Source: Albifimbria verrucaria (Eukaryota > Ascomycota > Sordariomycetes > Hypocreales > Stachybotryaceae). From it: 64,000 bases of DNA. Shown in pieces: positions 35,018 through 46,600 of this stretch. A model generated the notes under the pieces. The model did not search any database. It saw only the letters and a list, made by a program, of their open reading frames with translations, and was not told the DNA's origin. The DNA is taken from the NCBI GenBank assembly GCA_020081605.1, contig JAHREC010000062.1:3100001-3164000 (forward strand), given 5' to 3'. The position numbers were made by a program, and so were the translations under genes. Each line of letters begins with the position of its first letter. Positions within the stretch are counted from its first letter, which is position 1.

Positions 35018-35950
35018 TCAATCCACTCTTGGTCGCTTGCTCTCGGAATCACCGTTTTCAGCATGGCCGTTGACCGTGTCGCCCTCCAGCTCATCCCGTC
35101 CACGAGTGCGGCCTGCTCCCTCGCCGAGTTCCTCGCCTTCCTCCTGGTTACCGCCGATCCAGTTGCCGTCCTCGTCAAAGTACTCGTGCACATTATCTGC
35201 GGTGATCCAGCCACCACTGCCGGGCATGGGAGGGGAGTCCGCCCTGAGCGTTACCGCGAAGCACACCTGTGAAGCCGTCAATAGCCTCGTGCTCGGCGCT
35301 ACCCTCGAATACGATGCGATCGTACTCGTCCTCATCATCCTCCTCGTCATTGTTCGGGTCTGGGTGAAGGTTGGAGCAGTTGGCGATCGCCTCGTATAGT
35401 TGTGAGGCCTGGCTAGGAGTGGCATCTGAGTCCGGGGAGTAATGGTCAACTCAACCGTGCTAAAGTCGTCGTCGTCTGCCCCTCCATCGGCAAATTCGAG
35501 TTGCATCCACAAAGCCTGAATGCGGGTTCCTTCTTGCGGACCGTCGATTTGCTTCACAGCGTGGATTGAGATTGAAGGGTAAGGGATGGTAACGCCAGCC
35601 TCAGCTTGGCTAGAGAATATCGTGAAGTTCCTTTGGAGAGTCAGTATGAGAGATGCCTAACAACCCACAAGGAGTTATACGTACTCTGAGTTGACGAAGA
35701 TGTCAACTTCTTGCTTGATAACCACCTCACTGTTCTCAACCGTGCTCTCTGAGCCATTGCCGGCAGCATCGGCGGGAAACAAGGCCAGCGCGCCGCGTTG
35801 AGATTTGGGTATCGAGGCAGTAGCCTTGGAGAGCTGGTAGTGTAGCACAGGTTTGCTGTCGACGAATGACTCTGGAGTCTGGGACTGATACTCCTCGAGG
35901 GGAACATAGTCCCCTTGAGAAGGAGGCGACCGGATAGTTGTTGGCAGCAT
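35018..35950 (-). CDS. pICln/Lot5-family protein (Voldacs domain)
   Basis: Homologue of pICln and yeast Lot5 (PF03517). In animals the protein has a PH-like fold and holds Sm proteins for snRNP assembly; the fungal role is less clear. Exons 35950-35685 and 35630-35018 give about 293 residues. The N-terminus is MLPTTIRSPPSQGDYVPLEE. The PH-like strands include KPVLHYQLSKATASIPKSQR, ALALFPADAAGN, FTIFSSQAEAGVTIPYPSIS and LWMQLEFADGG. A very acidic segment (DPNNDEEDDEDEYDRIVFEG) and a disordered tail ending SKRPRVD follow. Three one-base losses fit: GGGG 35434-35437, CC 35239-35240 and GGGG 35232-35235. Both exon junctions are in phase. SmD3, a likely client, lies 30 kb away, probably by chance. 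Confidence 0.85.
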
Positions 35951-36202
35951 TGTAAATGCAGGAAACGGAAGATGAGAGTTGAGCTTGGTTGAAGGGAGCT
36001 TTGCGAAAACATGCAAGGGAGTTTAGATTCTGGGGAACGTGGGGCAACGAGCTCTTATCTTATCGCCGCCTAGGCATGACGACGAACTTGGGGTCCAGGC
36101 ACAGCCAACTTCAACCTGGCAATGTGCAACAATCGCAACTCGTGAATAGAAGGCATCTATTTTACGTTACCGCGCGCGTATAAAGAAACTCACTCGTGGA
36201 AA

Positions 36203-36778
36203 ATGCATAACCATCGTGGGTTGCACCGTCAATGGGTCGCATTTGCGCTCCTACTAACCGTGGCCTCAGGTCCCCATCCGTTGCTCGAGCAGGTCCCGCT
36301 CACTGTATCGCCCTTCGTTTCTCTCCCGACTGCTACGACGCTTTCGTATAACTACAAAACATTGCCGTCAACGATCCCTCCGTCGTCTTTAGGTATATCG
36401 GCGGCTTCAGACGACCCTTCGACGCAGCCCAAACCCAAGTACATTGTCTCCGGTTCCGGACATGCGGCGCACCCCGACGAGATCATCACATCATGTCGCG
36501 CTCTGCAGTCGCACATTTCCAAGATGCAAGAAGATGCTGAACGCGAACTGCGCGCGTTTGAAGAGCGCATCAAAGAGAGAGAGCTGGCGGAGAAGAGGAG
36601 ATTGGCACCAGGCTGGCTGGACAGCGAATCACGCTTGCTGGAGCCTGAGAAGCCTGGCTCGTCACTCATGGATGAACCAGCGCCTGCCCCGGAGCAGCAA
36701 CCTATAATGATGGAGCAAGGGGCGTTCAAGCCGACCCAGGTGCCGAGCTGGATCGGGCCTTCGGAGGGATGGCCTTGA
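36203..36778 (+). CDS. Small coiled-coil protein of unknown function
   Basis: Not recognised. The open frame from ATG 36203 gives 191 residues. The C-terminal two thirds looks conserved and soluble: PKYIVSGSGHAAHPDEIITS, then a charged coiled coil (MQEDAERELRAFEERIKERE) and a Pro/Glu-rich end. The first 30 residues resemble a signal peptide (WVAFALLLTVASG). They may instead be an artefact, because a TATAAAGA at 36179-36186 lies only 17 bp upstream, which would put transcription start at or past this ATG. An upstream exon or a later start is possible. It is divergent from the pICln/Lot5 gene, with 252 bp between starts. Confidence 0.55.
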   Translation: MHNHRGLHRQWVAFALLLTVASGPHPLLEQVPLTVSPFVSLPTATTLSYNYKTLPSTIPPSSLGISAASDDPSTQPKPKYIVSGSGHAAHPDEIITSCRALQSHISKMQEDAERELRAFEERIKERELAEKRRLAPGWLDSESRLLEPEKPGSSLMDEPAPAPEQQPIMMEQGAFKPTQVPSWIGPSEGWP

Positions 36779-37424
36779 AATAGAGGGCATAGACTATCCT
36801 GTGATGACACGCTACGATATATGAGTGAAACGCACTGTCAATGGCTATTTGCATTTGGCCGGGAAATCGCCACAGAGTTGTATTGTATGAGTGACAAGGC
36901 CCGCCGCGTTTCATCTTGGAACATTCATGATTGAGCAAAGATCAACAACATGTCCAGCAAGCTGATATGCTTCCGGACAGATGATTTTCAAAATTAGCCC
37001 GACAAACCGCGCACAGTTGTCTCGAGGCGCCGGACAAAGACAAGATGATCGCCGACAAGATGATCTCAGACAAGATGTCAAAGGTAGAATCTCGAATCAC
37101 AGTTTTGAGTGGAGGAAGAGGCTTTCTACCGCAATTCTCATCTGCTTGTAGCACCGAAAAGACCGACTCCCATCATCTCCAGGTGGCGTTGTGCTTGCCG
37201 AGACTTTGTGACACGACGGTTACTCCCTTTCGTTTGTCGAAACCACTGTCTGAGGCAAGTCAGCGCACCATGATGTGCACACACTCTTTTCTGGAATGCA
37301 GCTTCCCGCTGCTTGCGAGCAATGCGTTGTATCTACGGTTTAAAGGCGGACTCTTTTCTTCGATTTTTATCAACAAAATGATTCTTTTCAAACCTCATCA
37401 ATTCCTAACAGCCCTTATCTAAAA
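36779..37424. other. Intergenic region, no gene seen
   Basis: 646 bp, presumably promoter of the secreted Cys-rich protein gene. It contains a short GACAAGATG duplication near 37035-37075. Confidence 0.4.
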
Positions 37425-37976
37425 ATGATTTCTGCACTCTTGATTTCGGTTCTTTTCGCACTACAGGGATTTTGCTTCCCTTTCGACATGTTCCAGAGAT
37501 TGGCACTTCCCCAACTGGGCAAGACGAATACAGCGGATGTTTTGCCCCGGCAGGACACAGCCGTCGATCCGCCAGCTAGAGACTCGCCTAGCACTCGAGA
37601 AACATTTACATGCACTGATGTAAGTTCCTTTCATTTCCTTTCTGCCGGGAGAGTGCTCATTGCCTCCAAGGGGCCCGGCCCAGACCGCCTGGACTGTCCC
37701 GATGCCATTGCCGTGTGGTCGACGCTTGCCGATGAGCACGGGCATATAAACATCGAGGCCGACCGATGCCGAACAGTCACCAAAAAGTGCTGCACGACCA
37801 TTGTCTGTGCGCCCAAGGAAGCCATCAGCATTCTTCCAGAAGAAGTCACAGGGCGCATGTGGCTACCACTGACTATGAAGTGCGTCTCGGGTGGGAGAGG
37901 AGGTTCATGGCAGGATGGTCAAGGGAACCTCCAGGTCAAGATGGAGCGACCAAGCTCGGGGCAATGTTCTGCATGA
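37425..37976 (+). CDS. Small secreted cysteine-rich protein (effector-like)
   Basis: A signal peptide (MISALLISVLFALQGFC) is followed by a Pro/Thr-rich propeptide-like stretch and a compact domain with eight cysteines, an even number fit for four disulfides. They occur in TCTD, LDCPDA, DRC, KKCC, TIVC, MKC and near the C-terminus. A consensus donor GTAAGT at 37620 and acceptor AG at 37669-37670 define a likely 51-bp in-frame intron; spliced, the protein has 166 residues. The C-terminal half has KCVSGGRGGSWQDGQGNL. I do not recognise the family. Size, Cys content and secretion resemble fungal effectors or surface proteins; nothing shows a target. There is no frame break. Confidence 0.65.
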   Translation: MISALLISVLFALQGFCFPFDMFQRLALPQLGKTNTADVLPRQDTAVDPPARDSPSTRETFTCTDVSSFHFLSAGRVLIASKGPGPDRLDCPDAIAVWSTLADEHGHINIEADRCRTVTKKCCTTIVCAPKEAISILPEEVTGRMWLPLTMKCVSGGRGGSWQDGQGNLQVKMERPSSGQCSA

Positions 37977-38693
37977 GGAGAAGGTGGCGAAGTGACTGCG
38001 TGCCTTGCATGCAGCAGTCCCTCACGATACCACATGGTATCTACCAACAGCATGGATAGTGTCCAATCCAACGACCGGCCCTCGACCCCAACGTTGCATT
38101 CCGGCGGAGAACCTGGTCTGTGGCTTGCTGCTGTTCTGGTTGTTGTGGCACCATTTCCTTTGTCTGATTGAGCCGGCGCCCTATGATATCTCAATAGTTG
38201 CTGCCAACATGCATAGGAACCCTGGGCCCTCCTATATTGGTCAATCAATTGTGCAACTCCTCAGCCCAGCCCAATGTCGGCAGATTGATTGCCACCATTG
38301 TGAATGTCTTCCTACCATGTGACTGACGTTGCAATGGGTAAGCCAGCCACATCTTAGCTAAGAAAATCTGGAAACCATGGACCAGCGACAGACTGGTCTG
38401 GCCCGATTGATCAATTGGTCCATAATCAGGTGGTGGTGGGCTTGGAACCGGGGAACTGGTTGAGTGAGGCTGGAAAATGCCACTATTGATCTTTCGGTAG
38501 AGAGTTGCAGAACCAGACTGCAGGACACAGCCAACAGCATCGCAGGGGTGCATTTTAACCGGTTCCTACTAAATACAATGATTTGATATAAATACCATGG
38601 CGGCGGCCGCCTGTTTATTGACATAGCAGGGCGTGGGATCCCACCTCGAAACATTGTCTTCTCCGAGCATCTCCTGTCATTGGACTTTGCGCC
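37977..38693. other. Intergenic region with TATA of the FAD oxidase
   Basis: 717 bp. TATAAATA at 38587-38594 stands 100 bp before the oxidase ATG. No other feature seen. Confidence 0.45.
38587..38594 (+). promoter_or_regulatory. TATA box of the FAD oxidase gene
   Basis: TATAAATA, 100 bp upstream of ATG 38694. A short ATG at 38597 lies between it and the expected transcription start and is probably not transcribed. Confidence 0.55.
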
Positions 38694-40658
38694 ATGTTGC
38701 GATCCATTGTTGCTGCGCTCAGCATTGCGCTGGCCCTTCCATTTTCTGAGGCGACATGGAACGTTCCCAAGCCTGGCACGATTCCTCCGCCTCGTAAGTG
38801 GAACGGAAACTTGTATAGCTGCAAGTGCTACTTCGACGATGCTTGCTGGCCTAAGAAGCCGGAATGGGATCGCTTGAACAAGACAGTGAATGGCAATCTT
38901 CGCCTTCACGTTCCACCGGAGGCTGTCTGCCACAACAAGTTCAATGGCCCGCTGGGAACTTTATCGACCTACAATGAGGCAGCCTGCAATGAGCTCCAGG
39001 CGACCTATGCTGATGAGCAGTGGAGGTAAGAACTGATAGTCCACAGCAGTAAAGAGCAGCACTGACTCGACTTGTAGTGTCAACCAAGATGGCATCTTGC
39101 TTTGGAAATACTTCAGCAACTACACCTGCCAGCCCACAGACGATCCTAGCACTTCCTGCACGCTCGGATACTATGGTGTATTTGTACTAGACGCCTACAA
39201 CAAGAACCACATCAAGAGCGGTTTGGACTTTGCACGAGACCACAACCTCAGGCTTGTTGTCCGCAATACGGGACACGACTTCATCGGCCGAAGTGCAGGA
39301 TGGGGCTCGTTGATCATTCGAACACACAATTTCCAGGAAGTGAGCTGGATTAAGTCTTACAAGGGTCCGGGCAAGTATAAGGGCCGCGCGGTGACGATGG
39401 GCGCGGGTATTCAAGGCCGCGATATTCTCACACAAGCGCATGCTCAGAAACCGCCACAGGCGCTGATGACTGGAGAATGCCCAGTGAGTATCCTGATAAA
39501 GAAGGTAGATGAGGGAATTGGAGCTAACGATGTATAGACTGTTGGAATTGTAGGTGGACTGATTCAAGGTGGCGGACATGGTCCATGGACGACCTTAAAG
39601 GGAATGGGTGAGTAAACTCAGTCTACGGACGCTTTGCTTTCACTAACGCTATGCCCACAGTTGCCGACTCGGTTTTGTCATTCGATGTCATCACCGCAGA
39701 CGGAGTCTTCCGTACTGCGAACGAGAAGGAAAACCCCGACCTCTTCTGGGCCCTCAAGGGCGGCGGTCCGTTGACTTATGCCGTCGTTCTCTCGGCCACT
39801 GTCAAGACCTGGGATGACCTGCCTGCCTCCGGCGCCACCTTGTTTATCAACGCTACCCATACTACGGATGAGAATGTTATCTGGGAAGGTGTGCGTATCT
39901 TCCACAAGCATTCGAACTACCTCGTGGACAATGGTCTATACGTGTACTTTGAGATCTGGCCCCAGACCCTTCGAGTCATCCCGTTTGTGGCCATTGACAA
40001 GACCAAGAAGCAGTTGGATGCCATCACAGCTCCTGTCCTGGCTGAGCTCAAGGCTGCCAAAGTGCCGTTTGAGTACACGTCCAAGGAGTACAAGCGTTTC
40101 TTTGACCTCTACCTTGATTTGTTCGAGGATGAAGGTGCGGGAGCCTTCTCGCTTACCGGCGGCTGGATGTTCAGCCACAAGGATGTCAAGGAGAATAATG
40201 ATAAGATCATTGATGCCTTCAAGGTCGCCATCAGCCCGCGTGAGGATCTCGCATACCAGGGTGGCATGGTCGGCCATCTTTGGTACGCTGGATATAACAT
40301 GCCTATAGCCAACAGCGCGACACACCCACGGTTCCGCGACTCAACAGACTTCATTATCAGCATTCTTCCCGTGCCCACCAACGCTTCTCTTGCGGTCAAG
40401 GCTGACTTGCAAGATGTGCTCACCAACACCATTGATGAAGCCCTGCGCAAGGCTGGCCCCAACGGGTGTGCATACGTCAATGAGGCGGATCCGTACCAGA
40501 AAGATTGGCAGACAAACTTTTGGGGTGATAACTACCCCACGCTGTTGAAGACGAAGCACAAGTGGGACCCCATTGGACTGTTCTGGACGATTTCGACTCC
40601 AGGATCTGAGGAGTGGGAGGTGATTGAGTACGAGACTCGACTGTGCAAGAAGCTGTAA
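38694..40658 (+). CDS. Secreted FAD-linked oxidoreductase (berberine-bridge type)
   Basis: Flavin oxidase of the PCMH/BBE family, probably extracellular. Exons 38694-39025, 39078-39483, 39538-39607 and 39661-40658 give 601 residues with no frame break. There is a signal peptide (MLRSIVAALSIALALPFSEA). The FAD-binding PCMH domain contains LRLVVRNTGHDFIGRSAGWG, whose His is at the position of covalent FAD attachment in this family. GIVGGLIQGGGHGPWTTLKG and LFWALKGGGP follow. The BBE C-terminal signature is FWGDNYPTLLKTKHKWDP. There are many Asn-glycosylation sites and paired Cys in the N-terminal YSCKCYFDDACW. The substrate is unknown; relatives oxidise sugars or secondary metabolites. It is convergent with the PEP-mutase-like gene, 165 bp away. 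Confidence 0.93.
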
Positions 40659-40823
40659 GGGAGAAGTGGGAGAAAATCGGCTTACAAGCCAAACGTGTTG
40701 TATACTTCATAGAGCTTAGATGTCATTCTGGACATTGGCTTCACTGGTTGACGAAGACTGGATGCCATGTCAATTTGGATATTTGCCATCGTTCAAGTCA
40801 TTAATTTTATGAGTACATGCTTT

Positions 40824-41666
40824 TTAAATCGCAGCTAAGCTGGCTCCGCTGTAAATGGTGAGAGCGTCTTTCTTGAACGCCTCCATGGCCGACCGGAACA
40901 GCTCAGGGCCAACGCTGATCCTAGCGACACCAATCTTGCACAGCTGGTCTGGCGTCAACGCTGACGAACCTCGGCTCAGCTTGACGGCGACCTTTCCTCC
41001 CAGCTCCTTGACCAAGGTTTCCACCTCTGCCGTGTGCAGGCCTCTGCCTGAACCTCCCCAGTAGAAGATGGTCGTGGCGCCGGCTTCGAGATAGGCTTTG
41101 CCGCGGGCAATGGCCTCCTTCATCCGGACCTCGTCGGTGAGAGACGGCTCCTCGGAGAGCTTAAAGACGTCGCAGCGTGCGTTGAGGACAAAATCTGGAC
41201 AGCCCGCATCGTGAGCAGCGCGGAGGGCGGCCTTGAGACGGCGAACCTGCTCGTCGAGCGGGTAGAGGGAGCCCTCGATGCCCTGGTCGAAGCCTGCCGA
41301 GGGATGCTATCCTCGATGTTTGCACCGCTTGCGCCTGCGCGAACCACATCCGCCACCACGCTCTCAATCTTGTCGCCATAGCCGTCCTGCACGTCCACGC
41401 TGAGGGCAGCCCGCGGCGCGGCAGATGGGCCCGATGCGAGAGATGAAATCGAGGTTCTGCTCGGCCGAAAGCTCCTCGTCTTTTACGCCGAGAGTCGCGG
41501 CGACAGCCCAGGAGGCGCTGGCAACCGCCTTGACCGGCTGGAGGTCGCCGTCGTTGAGGGAAATGAGGGTGTTGAGGGAGGCGATGTCCCAGATGTTAGT
41601 GAATATGATGGGTGATGAGGGGACGTGGAGGGCCTTGAGGGCCTTGGCGGTGTCGTTGGAAGCCAT
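40824..41666 (-). CDS. PEP mutase/isocitrate lyase superfamily enzyme
   Basis: TIM-barrel enzyme of the carboxyphosphonoenolpyruvate phosphonomutase group (PF13714 type), which makes or breaks C-C or P-C bonds of 2-oxo acids using Mg2+. The frame opens at ATG 41666 (MASNDTAKALKALHVPSSPI) and ends at 40824, 281 residues, no intron. Motifs: NIWDIASL, ASASWAVAATLG, VDVQDGYGD (metal-binding loop), ANIEDS and FVLNARCDVF, which matches the NAR(T/C)D strand. Three one-base losses: CCC 41410-41412, GGG 41404-41406 and GGG 41301-41303. The catalytic Cys loop of true isocitrate lyase is not present, so a lyase or hydrolase on another small acid is more likely. The exact substrate cannot be read from sequence. 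Confidence 0.85.
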
Positions 41667-43615
41667 TGGACTAGAGGGTGGTGTTTACTGATGGTTCTTT
41701 TCAAGTTTGAAATAATTTGCGGAATTTATTGGTTTTTGTTTTGTTTGTATTCTCTTATGACTCACGATTCCGTATTTCGCATTGTCGATATAGCAATGCA
41801 GGAAAACGGGGTGTCTTTGAAGGGCGCGAACGGGCTGCGTGAAGGTGCGGAGTCACTGGTCGCCAAGGGGCAGCCACAGCGGTACTTAGCGTGGAACGTG
41901 GTTGGTGAAAGCACGTTTCCAATAACAGTTGCTTTGAGGAGTTGATAGAGAATTTTTGTTTCGAATTGAAACAATTCTGTGATAGAATGGCAGTGGAGTT
42001 TTGGCATGTGCTTGGTGGTGTAAGTGCGTGCTTAGTAGGTGATAGATACACCAGGTCTTTTTGCGATGCACTGATAACGTAGAAATGTATCGTACAAAAG
42101 ACAGCTCTAGCCTACAATCATCACTGGACGCTTCTGTTCTTCAAGCGAGAATTTCTTATTCTTATTATCTTAATGCCAAGGCATGTCGGTGAAAAGTAAA
42201 GAATTGTGTCACTACTTGGAGTTGCAATAAGGCGATCCATTGGTAGCGACTCTTCAATTACGACAACTACCCGAGGACGTAGGACTTAATCTCTTACATG
42301 CCAATTGCCGTCAATTGATGCAAGTTTTATCGTATAATTTCTCCAGAATGAGATTGGTGTATACTAGTTCCATGTAAGACTAAAATCACATCGGCAGCTG
42401 GTCACCAGCTGAATCTGCTCCTGGGCCAAATCCAAGTAGCTCTGATGGGAAACCAATCGCGGTCATAACTAGGTAGGTATATATATAATGCTATGAAACG
42501 CCCTGCTTCTGAGCACCTGCATATCTGCATACACCATACATAACATTGTAGGATGGGCTGCTTACAAGCCCTATAGGTCCCGCCTCAAGGTAAAATACAT
42601 GGCACATGTCCAACAGATACTGATCCATTCCACTGAGCCTGTCAGCATGATATCCCCTGATACAGTGGGGTCCATAAGAACTATATGATCGTCCATTTCC
42701 CGAAAAGACCAATGAATGCCTGTATGTCCTCACTGTTATCAGATGTGGAGCTACCGCCCATATGTGGCTGGTCAGCATGGTCAGCCTGGCCACGGCCATT
42801 TCCTTCTTGAGATAGCCGTTGAGATCCAAGTGCACAAGCCCAACTGCGCTCAGTGGAGCGTTGGGAGAACAGGGATGAGGCTTACAAGCAGGAAGCCATC
42901 CTCATTCTTTCAAGGTGCACTGAAGTATAATGCGATACTGACCATCTGCTATACTAACAGCTACAGCCGCGACTGTCATCATGGTGCTTACTCAAAACAC
43001 CCCATCCATCAACGGAGGAAGAGTCTAGGTGACACAAGAAAAGCACATGAAAGAGCCGTGGCGTCAATGTCATCAACATCTTGAGCCTACTTGCTTAGGA
43101 GGCAGGCAAAGGCAACGATATGCAGGCTAGCTTCACTGAGCATGTGTCCATCAGTCTGATTCCCCTCTCATTCCAGGTGGGGGTGCTCCGTATTCAGCAT
43201 GCCCCGAAGAGCGCGCTCAGCCAAAGCCCAGAGTCCATTTTCTAATCATCGCGCAATCTCATACTCGCGTTGAGTCCTTGATATCGTGTTGTTGTGCACT
43301 GGATACGAAGACTTAAAGAACCAAACAACCAAAAGCACTCGCACAGAATTATTTATACCTTCCTCTTTCCAGAAAACCCACAAACAGAAATTGCTCTAGG
43401 GATGCTAAGCTGAGCCTCATGCACGTTGCACATAAGCGGGGTTGCAGCAAGCCCCGGTTCAGCTTCGCCCAGGGTTCGTATATAAATAGAAAGGCACGCC
43501 TAAGCATAATATTGAGATTGGTTCCTGCCAGCTCTATCGCGCCACGGTTTGCTATTTGTACAAGCACTTGTCTCGATTTACCGATCTACATGAATGTTTC
43601 CGCGGAGAGCTCTGC
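41667..43615. other. Gene-poor region before the NLR gene
   Basis: About 1.9 kb with no supported gene. The promoter of the NLR gene is at its right end. Open frames near 42490-43080 overlap on both strands and lack protein character. Confidence 0.45.
43481..43488 (+). promoter_or_regulatory. TATA box of the NLR gene
   Basis: TATAAATA, 135 bp before ATG 43616. It limits how far upstream the NLR protein can start. Confidence 0.5.
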
Positions 43616-46600
43616 ATGGATGAATTGACGAAACAGGCTGCTGGGATCGATTTACACGGATCAGACGTTTCACGCTCAGAAACCGGGTCAATCAAAACTG
43701 AACTTGCTGACAACGGTACGTTTACCTTGCACTGTCCTGCAAGTTTACTGATATAAAAGAAGGACAAATGCCGGACACAGAGAATGAAATACTGAGGACT
43801 TGCGCATCACCGACCCTCGAACTGACAGAGACCGAATCATACGGCAAAGGGGGTCTCTTCCGAGACTCTTCTCAATGGATCCTTGATGACCCCATTTTCC
43901 AGAAATGGCGCGACGGTGATGAAAATGGCCTGCTCTGGCTCAAGGGTGGCCCTGGTAAAGGCAAGACAATGCTCGCCTGTGAAGTGATCGATAACTTGAG
44001 GACATCGACCAAAAGCGACCGCTGTTTATCCTATTACTTCTGTCGAGCAGACGATGCGCTGCTCAATAATGCAGATGCAGTTCTCCGCGGCTTACTGTAC
44101 CTTCTGCTTAACCAACAGCGGCATCTTCTGGAGCATGTCAAGGAGCAGTATGCTCATGCAGGTCGACAACTGTTTGATGATAAGAACGGCTGGGATGCTT
44201 TGCACAAGATATTCATTGACTGCTTACACGACCCTAAACTTCGAGATTGTTGGTTCGTTATTGATGGTCTTGACGAGTGCAAGACAAACCAGGACCTGCT
44301 TCTGGATTTGATCAATGATATTCACAACGCGCCTCGAGCGAAGATCTTAGTCTCTAGCCGCGACTGGCCTCCAATCCAGAGGAAGCTTCGCGACATACCT
44401 TCCCGTCTGCAGATCAACTTGGAGGAGAACTCCCGACAAGTATCTAATGCAGTAGATGTGTACATAAACCACGTCACAAGCAAGCTCGATTTTCAAGGCG
44501 AACTCTACCTACAAGAGAGAATTTGCAAGGAGATGAAGCAGAAAGCAAACGGAACATTTCTTTGGGTAGCTCTCATAGCTCGAGAGTTGGAAAAGGTTGA
44601 TAGTTGGGATATGATGGAAGTGATACGCGAGGCTCCCCGGGGCTGAACGCACTGTACCATCGAATGATGGGCCATATCCAGGATCTGCACAGGGACAATA
44701 CTCGATATTGTTATAAGCTTCTTGCTACTGTTGTGACCGCATATCGACCTCTTCACTTGCAGGAACTTCAGGTCCTTGTTGACCTACCGTCCAATATAGT
44801 CGGGAAGCAGAGCTCTGTCGCGCAAATCGCAGCAAAGTGCGGCTCTTTCTTGACAATACACAACGACGTTGTCTCTATCATCCACCAATCTGCTTCAGAA
44901 TTCTTGGCCCAAGATATAGGCGTGTTTCAGGACTCCGTGGAGAAGGAACATCTAAGGCTGGCGTTGCGTTCACTTGGTGCCATGTCAGCCAAGCTGAAAC
45001 AGAATATCTACAGCCTGCCGACTCCTGCATTCCCTGTTGACAAAATAACGCCGCCTAAGCCGGATCCTCTTGCACGAGTTCGGTACTCCTGCGTCTTCTG
45101 GGCCGACCACTTCTGCGATGGGAATAAGAGCAAGCAAGGAAAATATGACTTTGAGTCCGAGGTTCCAGATGGGCATCTTGTCCAGACGTTCCTGGAGCAA
45201 CACTTGCTTCATTGGCTAGAGGCGCTTTGCATTTTGAACCGTCTATCCGGAGGGATGCTACAAATATCCATGCTGAAAGCCCTATTCGACGTATGTTTGA
45301 GCCTTTGAAATACCGGGCCGCGGCTAACAGTTTACAGAGATGGCCTAAAACGAGCAAACTCAAAGAGTTGGTTAAAGACGCTCTGCGGTTCATTCTATAC
45401 CATAAAAATGGAATAGAAACCACGCCGCTTCAGCTGTACTCCTCGGCGCTTATATTTAGCCCTACAAAGAGCATGGTTAGGGACCAATTTAAGGAGCTAG
45501 AATCAGAGTGCCTTGTACAAAAGACCACTATAGATGAGCTCTGGTCAGCAAGCATACACACACTCGAACCCCGAGCCAGTATTACCGAGTCTATTGCCTT
45601 TTCCTATAATGGCCTATGGCTTGCCTCGGCCTCCGTTGAAGGGATTATTGACCTGTGGGACATAACCACTGGTCAAAACAAGCATACCTTCAAGGGTGAC
45701 GAATTTGGGTACCCTGTCGCCTTCTCTCCTGACGGTGCATCTTTAGCCGCCCCCAGTACGAAGGGAGTCAAGCTTTGGGATCTGGCAACAAAAGATTGCA
45801 AACACATCGACATGGAGATTATGCCTCTGGATTATACTACATTATCAGTTGAGAGTCTTGTCTTCTCTCCCGATGGCACACAAATCGCAGTATGCTCAGG
45901 TCGTCGATTACTCCACCGGCTGGATGTTTACAAAGGCCAATGGACTTGGTGCGTCAAAGATAACGATGGCGAGATTACATCCATTGCTTTCTCCCCGATG
46001 GGAAGGAGTTAGTTTCCGCCTCTGTTATCGGTGGAGTCAAGCTCTGGGACGCCACTACCGGCCAGTATAAGCGCAAATGGGGGATCATAATGCCATCGGC
46101 CGGGCAGTTGCCTTTACGTTGGACGGTACAAAGCTTGCATTGGGGTTGAGAGACGGCGGGATCAAGATCTGGGACTATGCTACGGGCCGCTGCCAGCAGA
46201 CTTTTGAAGGAACTCATATGATACCTCGAGGTGTTCCATTTTCGCCGGACGGTTCTTTGATTGCCTCTTATTCAAATGGCGTTGGCATCCAGCTCCGGGA
46301 TGTATCAACAGGCAATTGCACACACAATTTCAAAGGCCATACCAGCCCTGTCTCCTCACTCGCCTTCTCACCAGATGGTGCCATTGTCGCATCAGCATCC
46401 CCATTTGGCACGATCAAGCTCTGGGATCGGCACGTCGAGCAGCCCCTGCAGAGTGTCCAGTCACTAAGAGGTCATTACAGTCGGGTGACAGCGATTGCAT
46501 ACTCAGCCTTGGGCAATGTAATTGCTTCAGCTTCTTGGGATGGCATGATCATGCTCTGGGATAAAGGAACCGGTCGGCTCAAGCAAACATTTGGAAGCCA

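Noticed and set aside
5069..35950. Functional linkage of SmD3 and the pICln/Lot5 gene
   Set aside because: They are 30 kb apart with many unrelated genes between; co-location is likely chance.
38694..41666. Two-gene catabolic or biosynthetic unit (FAD oxidase plus PEP-mutase-like enzyme)
   Set aside because: Only adjacency supports it; the genes are convergent and no shared substrate can be inferred.
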